Source: Celoporthe dispersa
Taxonomy: Eukaryota; Ascomycota; Sordariomycetes; Diaporthales; Cryphonectriaceae
DNA length: 64,000 bases
NCBI GenBank assembly: GCA_016584495.1
Contig: WAID01000005.1
Coordinates: 1,252,501 to 1,316,500, forward strand
Reading direction: 5' to 3'
Position 1 is the first letter of the stretch. Each line of letters opens with the position of its first letter. Of the stretch, positions 32,864 through 43,363 are shown in pieces. A program made the position numbers and the translations under genes. The notes beneath the pieces were generated by a model, which had not been told where the DNA came from, made no database searches, and saw only the letters and a list, made by a program, of their open reading frames with translations.

Positions 32864-33657
32864 TTACAAGCCTCCCTCCTCCTCCTTCTCCTCCTTCTCC
32901 TGCTTCTCCTGCTTCTCCTGCTTCTCCTCCTTCTCCTCCTTCTCCTGCTTCTCCTGCCTCTCCTCCTCCCTCTTCCTATACACCTCCTCAACCCGCCTAA
33001 CAAACCCCTCCCCATCCCACCCCGGATCATCCACCCGCTCGACCACCCCCTCCCCCCCGCCCGCCCCGCCGCCAAACTCCTCCACGAACTCCCCCATCCC
33101 CATGTTGGCGAGGTCCAGGTTCCCCACGCCGCCCGCCAGCACCCGGCGGGGATCCGCCCGTACGTCAGCGCCCGCCCCAGCATCTCGGGCTCGAGCAGCT
33201 CCGCGAGGCCCTCGTCCCACTGCGGGACCGTGCCGGCGCCGTGCGTCTCGAGGAGGGCCTGCATCTCGGCGGCCGCCTGGGGCGAGAACTGGAGGGTATA
33301 GCTGTCCGGCTGGGCGAGGATGACCTGGGTAGTCCCGCCCCCCTCGCCGCCGCCGGTGGTGGAGGCGAGACACGCCCGGTCGACAAAGAAGAAGTACTCG
33401 TAGACCCCCAGCTTCTCGTCCGAGCCCTTGATCAGCTCCCTGTACAGGCGGTACAGGTCGCCGGTGTCCCCGTCCCCCTCTCCCGCCCACGGGACGAGCT
33501 GGGGCTTGACGAAGTCGAGGGCCTCGGCGCCGTCCTCGTCGTTCTCGACTGCGAGGGCGCTGAGGAGGCTGTCCTGTTCTGCCTGGGCCAGGGCTGTCAG
33601 GCAGTAGATGGGGACCACTACGTCGTGGGCCTGGCTCGCGCTGGGGCTTTCCGGCAT
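32864..33657 (-). CDS. Acidic protein with Glu/Lys-repeat tail (possibly DUF6924-like), one frame break
   Basis: Single-exon gene, about 264 aa after correcting one missing base near 33140-33160 (a CCCCGCCGGG segment). The N-terminal domain (about residues 1-170) has a VVVPIYCLTALAQAEQDSLL opening, YEYFFFVDRACLAS and TTQVILAQPDSYTLQF. After the break comes GGVGNLDLANMGMGEFVEEF, whose NLDLANM pattern resembles the end of DUF6924 domains; I hold that match only loosely. The last ~35 residues are a repetitive Glu/Lys/Gln coil (EKQEKEEKEEKQEKQ) encoded by CTCCTTCTC/CTCCTGCTT units at about 32871-32960. Function unknown. Start: first ATG, before PESPSAS. Confidence 0.6.
32871..32960 (-). repeat. 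Imperfect 9-15 nt tandem repeat coding EK(Q/E) units
   Basis: On the + strand, repeated CTTCTCCTGCTTCTCC and CTCCTTCTCC units. On the coding strand they give alternating EKQ, EKE and EEK triplets, likely a single charged helix and a site of length variation. Confidence 0.85.
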
Positions 33658-34522
33658 TTTTATCTTCTTGGACGCGGTGTGGCCGGGTGCAGAGGAGATG
33701 GTAGGGTGTGGAGCTGTGATTAGTCCAGGTCAACAAGTCCACAGGTGAGGAAGGTCTTCTCTCGAGAGGCAGTGAGACTCCCCAGCGGAGGACTGAGGCC
33801 TGATATATTTATACAAGCTCAGAGGAAACCGTCCGTGTCCTCTGTCCCGATCAGATCTGCAGGCGGGGCTCGCCAGGCAGAACAGTCCACGGTGCCATAA
33901 AAGCTGACAGGTGACGCCCTGTTGCCTGGACATGCACACCAAACCTGAATCCAGAACACGGCAGTTCACCACACGAGTCTGGCCACCACACACACACGCA
34001 TATCTTTTTTCTTTCTTTTCTTCGGATCAGTATTTTGGTCCATTCCATGTCTACTTGAGTGCTTTCTCTAGCAGACAATCGATACTTTGGAACGTGCACA
34101 CCGGACTCTCTGCACCACACCCAAACCGACAAGTCCATGTCCAGAACGCTATGCAATGCTATGCCCCGACATCCTCAACCTAACGTCCAAAAAGAAAGAG
34201 AGAGAAAGAAGAAAAGAAAGAAGAAAAAAATACACACATGCACACACACACACCTACCAAAGGTATCTAAAAAAAAAATAAAAAAAAAAGATAAAAATAA
34301 AAATAGCAGGGCGACAGGCAAGACAGCTTGTACGAGGAGCCATGCTTCGACCCGATGCGAAGCCACACCTTTTGAGCTGTCCGGCCGCAGATAGCACGTT
34401 GCATCTCACCTCTCCCCCCCACCCATCATTGCCGAGCGGTATCCTTCCCTTCCAATATTCATCCGTGCGCGGCCTGGGGATCTATGCCCCCCGCTCCTCA
34501 AGAAACATCCATCCTGCCACCT
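33658..34522. other. Intergenic
   Basis: Upstream of the Glu/Lys-tail gene and downstream of the MAPKKK gene. An A/AG-rich tract with a short CA repeat occupies about 34188-34310. No gene seen. Confidence 0.5.
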
Positions 34523-37500
34523 CACTTGGTGGTGTTCCAGGTCCCCTTGATCTTGGCGTAGAGCTCCGTGTGGTGGAAGTCGTAGTCGTCCCGGTACACA
34601 CAGAACGGGTGCTCGGCGAGAAGCTTGGGGGCGGTAGGCCGCTCCTGGGGGTTGCTACACACGAGACGCACGCCAGTTAGTAATCCTCTTTCCGCCACCC
34701 CTCTCTCTCTCTCTCCTGGAGCACTCCGATGTGTCTGTGTTTTGGGGGGGGGGGCACACTACACAGTAAAGCAGTCCCACATAAACGACAGCGCGACCGG
34801 GCTGACCGCCCTGCTGACCTCCTCCGGGATGGGCGGCGTCTCGCCGTTGGCAATCTTGTAGATGGCCCCGATCGCCTCGTCCTTGCTCCACGGGCGGCGT
34901 CCGGCAAACATCTCGAGGACCACGCACCCCAGGGACCAGATGTCCACCTTGGCCGAGTAGCCCTCGCCCTGGGACCGGATGACCTCGGGCGCCATCCAGA
35001 ACACGGAGCCCTGCATGCTGTTGGTCTTGTCGTTGCCGTAGATGTTGTCCGTCTTCTTGCTGATGCCGAAGTCGGAGATCTTGGCCGTGCCGTCGACGTC
35101 GAGCAGGATGTTGTCGGCCTTGAGGTCCCTGTGCAGGATGCCCTCGCGGTGCAGGTACGCCAGCCCCGAGAGCGTCTGCTGGGTCAGGCTGGCGACCACG
35201 CTCTCCTCGAACTTGCCGTGCTTGCGCAGGCACGAGCCGATGCTGCCGCCGGGAATGTACTCGAGGAAGATGGAGATGCTGGTCTCCTTGCGCTCGCACC
35301 CCAGGTACTGCACGATGTTGACGTGGTCCAGGTGCTGCATCGTGTCGATCTCCTGGTCCAGCCCCGCCACCATCTCCTTCATCTTGTTCTTGTCGCCCGC
35401 CGCCGCCTTGGCGTTGACCTCGACCTCCTTCACCGCCAGGAACTCGCCCGTCGTGGCGTTCATGCCCAGGTACACCCGCCCGTAGGTGCCCTTGCCGATC
35501 AGCTGGCCCTTGAACCACCGGAACGTCGTCTGCCGCTTCGGGATCTGGTTGTTGGCGTTGTGCGGCAGGCTGGACAGGTGGTCCTGCGGGATCTGCGGGA
35601 GGACCGTGGACCCCCGCTCCGGCCGGATCTGGACGATGTTGGCGTTGAACATCTTGGTCGACTTGCGCCGCATCAGGTTTGTGTTGGCCGCCGCCGCCGC
35701 CGCTGCCGCCGCCGAGGTGCTGCTGGCCGCCGCCTTGGCCGCCGCGTCCGCCGGCATCGGTGGCACCGCCGACCCGCGGTTCGACGTGTAGCCCTGGGTG
35801 TAGCGCTTGTGCGCCACCTCCCGGATCGACTTCATCCTCCCCAGCCCCTGCGAGCGCCGGGACGCGGAGCTCTTGGCCGCCACGCTCATGATGGAGGCCG
35901 GCCTCTCCAGCGCCTTCAGCGTCGACTCGTCGCTGCCGAGCGTGTCCGCGTCGTTGTAGAACTTGCTGATCCTGGACGACGTCAGCGGCTTCTGGTTCTC
36001 CTGCTGCTGCTGTCCCTCCTGCGGCTCCTCGGCGATCGGGCTCGGCGGCAGGTCGCTCAGCAGGCCCTCGGCCTCGTCCAGGACCGGCTGGTCGACGTCC
36101 AGGTTCGGGAAGAAGTCCTCGAGGTTGTTGATCAGCGCGTCCGTCGGCGGCCGGTTGGCCCAGATCGAGCTGTCCTTCTCCATGAAGCTCTTGCGCCGGC
36201 TGAGCTTGACGTCGTCGTTGTTCGAGTCCCAGCCCTCGGACCGCGGCGTGTTCGGGGTCCTCCGCGACGAGCCCTTGGACGACTGGTCGTCCTCGGGCGA
36301 CCTGCTGCCGGACGTCGTCGTGTTGAACGTCACCGACAGCCCCTTCTTGGCGCGGCTGGTGTTCACCGTCAGGCTGGGCTTCTTCGCCAGGCCACCACCA
36401 CCACCAGCAGCGGCACCATCGTCGTCGCCGTCGCCCGCGTCGCCGCCGCCGCCGTCCTCGTCCTCGTTGTCGCTGTCCGCCTCCTTCCAGAAGGTGCCGC
36501 CGTTGCCGGGCTCTTCCTGGGCGGCAGGGGTGCCCGCGGCAGATTCCCTGCCCTTGGGCGTCGGGGCGCGGCCCGTGAGGGGCTTTGCGAACAGCCCGTC
36601 GTCCGAGTCGTCGTCCTCGTCAGAGGACGAGTCTCCGTCGAAGATCCTGGGCTTCACCACGACCCTGGGCAGCTGGGGCGGCCTGTCCGAGACGCGCGTG
36701 GTCTCCGGGCTGCTGGCGCTGGGCGAGGCCAGCCCCCGAGGCCTGGCCTCTTCTCCTGTGTTCTGGGCCCGCCTGTTCCCCCCTGTCAGCCGTCGCGGGC
36801 CCGGTGCCGTTCTCCGGGCTTTTACCAGGCGACGTGGACCTCCTCCCTGCGCTCCCGGGATGCCCTATGCCTCCCATGTTGCGGCCGATGCCGACGAGCG
36901 CAGACCCGATCCCGCCGAGCGCCTGCCGCTCGTTGGTCGGTTTCCTCTGGGACTGGGACAGCTGCTTCGGGCTCTCCGACACGCCGCTGCCCGGCCGCTT
37001 CGTCGGGTAGCCGTCCATGCTGCCCGCGCTGTACCGCTGCTGGGACCCCCGCTTCGAGAGCGAGTTGGCCTTGATCAGGGTCGCGGACGGGTCCACAGGT
37101 GCCGCGGGGGCCCGCCTCTGGGGCGCAAACGCCGCGTCGAAGGGCTTCTTGTCCTCGAACGGCGAGTTCCGGGGCTCGTCAAAGTTCACGACGCGGCCCA
37201 CGATGCCGCTGTACGACGAGTTCGTGGCGGCGGCGGCGGCGGCGGCGGCGTCCACGGGGACGCGCCGTCCTTGCCCTTCTGGCGCCTCGCCAGGTACTCC
37301 TGCTGCTTCCGGGCCACCTCGGCCTGGTACGCGCCGGAGCGCTCGGCCAGGGTGCCCTCCTTGGCCTTGGCGTCCCTGGTGCCGCCCTCGCCCCCGTCGC
37401 CGTTCCTGCCGTGCTCGCCGGCGAGGGTGTTCTGCCTCGACGTCGGCGGCGAGGAGCTGGACCTCCGGCGCTGGCCGTTGACCAGGCGCGCGTACGTGTC

Positions 37501-40466
37501 CTCGTCGATCCTCGCGCCCGCGCCCAGGGCTGGCGAGAGCGCGCTCTGCGGCAGGCCGATCTTGACGTCCACGCCGGCCATGTTCCCGGGCCGCACAAAC
37601 ACCTTCAGGGAGCCGGCGGCGTCCGCCCGCAGCTGCTTGTCGGCCATGAGCTGGGAGTCGTCCAGCGGCTCGTCGTGGTCGAACTTGCCCAGCTCGGTGA
37701 TGTAGACCGACGCGCCGTCCGAGTCGGGCAGGCCCAGGTTCGTGCATATGGAGTGCCGCAGCTCGAACGGGGTCGAGAGGTCCGAGACGTCCACCATCCT
37801 GTAGTGCCAGTGGTCCAGCGTCGCGAGGATGAAGACCCTGCCCGTGTGGATGCGCCTCGACCGCATGGACGACACCGGCGCGTGCTGCTGGTCCTGCGGG
37901 GCCGAGAGGGGGGAGGAGCCCACCGTCGTCTCGCTGTGGTTGGGCTTGCTGCCCAGCGACTGCTGCTTGGGCTGCATCGGGCTCGTGGGCGAGTCGGGGT
38001 CGTCGTGGCTCTTGGGAGGCTTCTTCCTGAACGTGATGTACGAGAGGAACGACTTGCTCTCCTTGGCCGACCCGGGCGGCTCGCTGGCCCCGGCGGAGCG
38101 GTCACCAGGCGATGTGCTCTCGCCGCCGAGGGGGCTGGGGCGGCTGCCCCCGTCCTGGCCGAACCGGCGGGCGTCCCCCCTGTCGTGGGTCATCTGGGAC
38201 CGCAGGACCTGGCTCGCGCCGTCAGGCACGCCTGACCCGTAGATGGCCGCGTTGGACGAAACGGACTCGGTGCTGTTCCGGTTCCTGTGGCTGCCAAACC
38301 TGCCCACGGGCGACGTGGTGAGGTTCGGGGTCGGGATGGAGGGGGAAGAGCCCGGCTGCCGGGCTGCCGGACGGGCTGTAGGTACGGCTGCTGCTGCTAC
38401 CGCCGCCGCCGCCGCCGCCTCCTCCTCCTCCTCCTGGGTTATGATGACTGGTCCCCGAATCTCCCTGCTCGACTGGGCTGTGGCGGCGGGAGCCCTCATC
38501 GTCGACGTTGGCGAGGAGCTTCCTGTGGTTGGCGCCTGGGTCTAGAGACGCGAGCGGGTTACTAAAACCGTTCCAAAAGCCGGTCATGGTGTGCTGCTGC
38601 TGCTGCTGCTGCTGCTGTGGCGGCGGCGGCGGCGGCTGTATTGGTGGTGGTGGTGATGACCTACGTCCGAGTGAGAGGCCTGACCCCGGGTTCTTGGTGG
38701 GTGGTGTCTCTGGGGAGCCGCTGTCCGTGCCTGCAGGGGGCGGTATCAGGGACGTGTTGCCTGCTGCTGATTCCTTCCGCGCGTGGTGGGCCGTGCCGTG
38801 CACCGCTCCTGCGGCCTCGCCCTTGACGATGCTGCGGATCAGCCGCCGCATCCTCTTGCCCTCCTCGCGCTCGCGCGTCTGGTCCCACCGGTTGCCGCTG
38901 TTGGTGCACTCGACGGCCAGCTGCGGGTACACCTGCTGGTGCATCATGCCGAAGTTGCCGCGCCCGCCGTGGCTGCTGCCCAGCTCGAGGAACTTGGCGC
39001 CGTGCAGCTCCAGCGCGCGGAACGTCGAGACCCAGTCCTTGCTGAAGCTGTTGGCCTGGAGCCACGACAGGACCCGCTCCAGGGGCCACTGCGCGGAGAG
39101 CTCCGGGGGGATCCCGGACGAGGCCGTCGTCGTCGCGTTCGAGGTCGTCGAGTTCATCCTGTTGTGCGCCGCGCCGCCGCCGCCGCCGTACGAGTCGACG
39201 GGCGTGGTGTTGGCCGTGGTGTCGCTGGTGTTGGCCGTGCCCAGGCTGCTGAGGCTGCCCTGCTGCGTCATCGCCCAGGGGCTCTGGGAGGTGGCCGACG
39301 CGGGCCACGCCATCGACTCGTCCATGCCTAGGCCCGGTATGCCGACGCCCTCGCCGTACGTGTCGCCCTGCGGGATGTAGGTGGCCGACATCTGCTCGTT
39401 GGGCGGCGGCGGCGGCGGGATGGGGAGCGGGATCTGCTGCCCGTTGACCAGCTTGTACGGCAGGGGGTTGTACGGGCGCGGTGCCTGCTGGGCCGGTGGC
39501 GGCGGGGGTGGTATGTAGGACCCGTACGAGCCGTTCCAGGTGCCCTGCCACGGTGTCGCGCTGCCGGGCGGCGGAGCCTGGCGGCGGCGGCAGGGTGCTC
39601 GGAGGTGGTGCGCCCGGGGGGCCCGGCAGCTGGATGGCCCCGGCCGGGGCGCTGGCGTAGCGAGGGGGCGGCGGAGGGATGTTGGTCATGATGCCGTTGA
39701 TCGAGGGGGGTGCCGAGCGGCGGCGGTGACATGGTGGGAGGGGGCGGCGGCGGCGGCGGCACCTGGAACGGCCTCGAGGGGTCCGTCCCCTGCCTCTGCC
39801 CGTACATGTTCGGGTTGCCCGCGGGCGCGGTCGAGCTCGGCGGCGTGGGCTGGGCGGCCTGGAACCTGGACTGCGGAGGAGGAGGAGGAGGCGGCGGCGA
39901 CACGGGGGTCGGGCTCGTGGTGCGTGATTTGGGCGGCGGTGGGGCAGGGGGCCGGCGAGGCCGCGGTTCGACGATGGCCTCGCGTCGGTGGGAGAGGCGC
40001 CGGGCGAGACTGGGGACAGAGGCCCGCTGGCGGTGTTTGCCCTCCGCCTGGAGCCTCCTGAGGTGGGGGGGGAGAGCAGGTGAGGGTTGCTGGTCGGGGT
40101 CGAGGTCGAGATGGAGGTCGAGATGGAGGTCGAGGAGGCGGGTGCGGCGCCGAGGGACGGGTACGGGGAGTCGGAGTGCAGGGTGGAGAGCAGGGAGGTG
40201 TTCGTGGAGCCGATGGTAGGGACGTCGTTCAGGACGATGCCGTTGAGCCTGGCGACGTCCTCGGTGCCTCTCCTCTCGAGATACTTGGGCCTGACGAGCT
40301 GCGAGGCGGCGGCATCTAGAGCGAACGGGGAGTGAGGCAGCCCGGCGAGGGGGGACCTGCTGTTGTAGGGGCTGAGCAGCCCGCTGGTGCTGAGCTCTCT
40401 GTCGCGATCGGCTCCTCTGGATGACAGCGAGGAGGCAGAGCGCTGGCGCGAGATGCTCCTATTCAT
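34523..40466 (-). CDS. BCK1: MAP kinase kinase kinase, Bck1/Mck1 type (cell-wall integrity), several frame breaks
   Basis: About 1,945 aa; last intron 34655-34762. Activates the MAPKK of the cell-wall-integrity cascade downstream of PKC. Order: Ser/Pro-rich N-terminus with poly-Pro; a SAM-like region (PLERVLSWLQANSFSKDW, about 39107-38800); poly-Gln and poly-Gly; a conserved block with HTGRVFILATLDHWHYRMVD and a RA/PB1-like stretch (37876-37585); a phosphosite-rich middle; and a C-terminal kinase (35532-34700) with IGKGTYGRVYLG, AVKEVEV, HRDLKADNILL, DFGISKK and SVFWMAPEV. The end (NPQERPTAPKLL, then AKIKGTWNTTK) is intact. The frame shifts about six times: near 39940, 39715, 39565, 38355, 37260 and at the C6 run 36779-36784. 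Each side is clearly the same protein, so indel errors are the simplest reading. Intact exons span the whole kinase. Confidence 0.88.
38591..38622 (-). repeat. CTG/CAG repeat coding poly-Gln in the MAPKKK
   Basis: Eight or so CTG units on the + strand give a glutamine run on the coding strand, next to poly-Pro. Confidence 0.85.
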
Positions 40467-40612
40467 TGGATGGGAGGCGATTCGACTCTGGCCGGGTAGA
40501 GTCTGCCGGGCATTCTGTGAGGCAAGTTTTTATTTTTCTTCTTGTCAGGCAGCCATTCTCTTTTTTTTTTCCTTCTTTTTTTTCTTCTTCCCTCTTCTTC
40601 TTCTTTCGCTCC

Positions 40613-40644
<32 letters not shown>

Positions 40645-43363
40645 ACTCTCTCCTTCTCTTATTGATCTTTTCTCTCTCTCTCTCCTCTCTTCCGTTTTCC
40701 TCTCTCGCAAAGAGACAGGCCAGAGACAAGGACAGAGACAGGAGACGACCGGTGCGCCGATAAAGGAGATTAGATTCACGACAGGATAGAGGAGAGATTG
40801 AATTGGTCGAGGAAAGAGAGAGGGTGGGGGAGAGAAAAACAATACGATCTGCTGCGACGCGGTTCGAGGACCGGAGGACCCGTCTGACAAGCCAGGTACA
40901 GGAGAGTTGGCTGTGGATCTCGAGGAGATCACTCTGACGACCTCTGCGGCTCTGTGACAAAGAGAGGATCCGCCTCGGCTGAGAGAGAGAAAAAGAAGGA
41001 AGAGAAGAGAAAGAAAAAAAAAGGATACAGCAGACAGAATAGAGACTACTTGGATGGTAGGGTGGGGGCTGTGGTCCATTCGAGACGTGGAGGGTACTTA
41101 CAACAGGTATGAATCAACACGAGAGAGACAAGCCCAGAGAGCTGAGCCGCACCGCACAGCAGCAAGATAGGACAGGACAGGACAGACACCCGCCGGAAGG
41201 GGGGGGGGGGATAGACAGGCGGATAGACAAGCGGGCGGGGCCAGGGGAGAGAGAGCCAGGGAGACACCTATCTCGGCTCGTCTCGTCTCGTCTGATGTCT
41301 CTAGGACTTTTTTTTCTTTTTCCGCCTCCGGCCTCTCTGCTGCTGGTGGTGCTTTCGTCGCCTGTCCTGCGAGGTACCCGAAGAGGGCGGGCGGGGCGGG
41401 CGGCTAAGCTGGCATGTGGGTGGGCGCGCTTAGCTGTCAGGTACACACGAGCACACACACAGAGGGAGAGGAGAGAGAGAGGGGTGTCGGGTCTGGTTGA
41501 TACACACAGCGGCGGCGCTATGCCTGTCGTCTGGACTGTGTGCGTATGTGTGTGTGTGTGTGTGTGTCGGACCGTTGACACCGCTGGGGCCCCCAGCGTA
41601 CTTTTGGAAGAATGATGACTCGCCCGCCGCGGCTCCTCGAAGGCAAACCACCACCTCTTCTTCTCCTCTTTCCTCTTCCTGGTGGAGCCTCGACCTGGAC
41701 TAACTCTGGGCGCTCGACTGCGCGCCTCACCGAATCCCTCGCGGAGGGAGCCCCGGATCTGGACGGGTATCTAGGCAGGGTTGGTGGAGGTAGAGCCCAA
41801 GACGCAGCTCGCTCTCGAAGGATCACAGGTTGAAAAAAAAAAAAAAAAGGACTTGGAGCGGCCGCGTGCGGGCGCAGATCATGCAGCTGGCCACTTGTTG
41901 TTACAAGTGCTCTCTCCGTCTTCTCTGTCCCCGACCGAACCCTTCAGCTGCAAGGTGGGAAAAAGAGGGGTGAAGGGGGGGTCCCCGTCCTCGCTGCGAG
42001 TTTGGGGGCCAGGCAGGAATCTAGAAGGCAGGGGTATGGGGGGGATGTGCCTGAGTCGCCGCTTTCTCTTCCCTACGTTGGGTGTCGATCCGAAACTTTG
42101 GTTATTGATGAGGGAGAGATGGATGTTTTTCTTCTTCTTCTTCTTCTTCTTCTTCTTCTTCTTCCTTTATTCTCCTTTTTCCAACTGATTGTGTAAAGAG
42201 AGAACAGAAAGTTATCGTACAGTACACGTATACCGAAACAGGCCACACGACAGCTTAAGAACAAAAACCCTCTTAAAAAATAAAATAAATAAAGGGCTCT
42301 CTTGGATCCCAAGGACGGGTAGCGAGATGAGAAAAGTCTAAATAGACAAAGACATTGGATCGTGAGAGGCTGGGCAGGAAATAATCCCACTTGCTTCTTC
42401 GAGACGGGTGACGACGCTGTCCCTCAGGGGGGGCGGGAGGCGGGGAGGTCGGGCGCCAATTGGACGCCACACTGTCTTGGAGAGAGAGAACAAGGCAGAG
42501 TTGGGGTATTACTGGCATGTCAATGTGAAACCAGCCCTATCCAATCTCTCTCTTTCGAATTGTCTAATCCATTTCTGTTTACTTCTTCACGTCCTCTTTT
42601 TTCTTCTTTTTCTTTTTCTTTTCTTTTTCTTTTCTAGGTAAACAGGTTTCTTGACAGGTCAGGCAAGGCGGTTCCTGTAGCTGACACCACCCGAGCAGTA
42701 TGCATCATCTCCTTTCACAATCCGCGGCGCAGGAAGCGGCCACTTCACTGCTCAGCTTCCCAAGGCACCGCTATATTTCAGCCTAGCTAGCAGATAGATA
42801 GATTAGGTGGAAGCAGATTTGGACGTGGGCGTGGGTCTGCATTCGGCTACACAGCCTCATCCGCTCAGGACATAGATGGCTTCCTCCTCCTGTCCGCCTG
42901 CGCTAGACTCCAGGATGGACCTCCCACGAGGCAGTCCCATCCACAGTTGCTACGAGGGAGTATACGCGAGATCTCGGCATGGGAGAACGCGGCTGGAATC
43001 TCCAGAGAACTGGATCGTACCCACTGCGAGACTTGTAAGCTCCGCGGGGGATGAACATCCCGCCTTGCCCGCACACCCACAAGTACAACCACCAGGGGAG
43101 TCTGGTGCGTGTCCACATACAAGACCAGTTGGGATCTGGCCGCCAAAAAAACATGAATTCAAAAAAAAATATGTACCCGGTTCTCTCGTTCGATCCCACA
43201 GAGGCCGGCATGTGTGTCTCCTGTACTATTATACAGGCCGGCCTGCCCCCACCCCCCGAAACACTATGCAGACGAGCCCACTGACCCGCAGGTCCTTCCC
43301 CCCTCCACCCCCAAGTAATCAGTCTCACTCATCCCAAGAGAGATAAACAATCCCACAGTCCAT
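40467..43363. promoter_or_regulatory. Long upstream region of the MAPKKK gene
   Basis: About 2.9 kb. Immediately upstream of the ATG (+ coordinates 40558-40692) lies a T/CT-rich tract with long CT runs, followed by GA-rich sequence to about 41040. On the coding strand this is a purine-then-pyrimidine leader typical of long fungal 5' UTRs. Further out are GT (41547-41567) and CTT (42131-42164) microsatellites. No gene recognised; the 3' end of the GH5 gene bounds it on the right. Confidence 0.5.
42131..42164. repeat. (CTT)11 microsatellite
   Basis: 34-nt CTT trinucleotide tract in the gene-free region upstream of the MAPKKK gene. Confidence 0.9.

Noticed and set aside
34729..37074. 781-residue open frame on the + strand, plus smaller ones at 37099-38235 and 38508-39380
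   Set aside because: They are antisense to the MAPKKK gene; their Arg/Leu/Val-rich composition is a by-product of GC-rich third positions, and the minus strand has unmistakable kinase motifs.
36779..37268. Programmed ribosomal frameshifting in the MAPKKK gene
   Set aside because: Six independent shifts without slippery heptamers or downstream structures, in both directions, are not compatible with a programmed mechanism.
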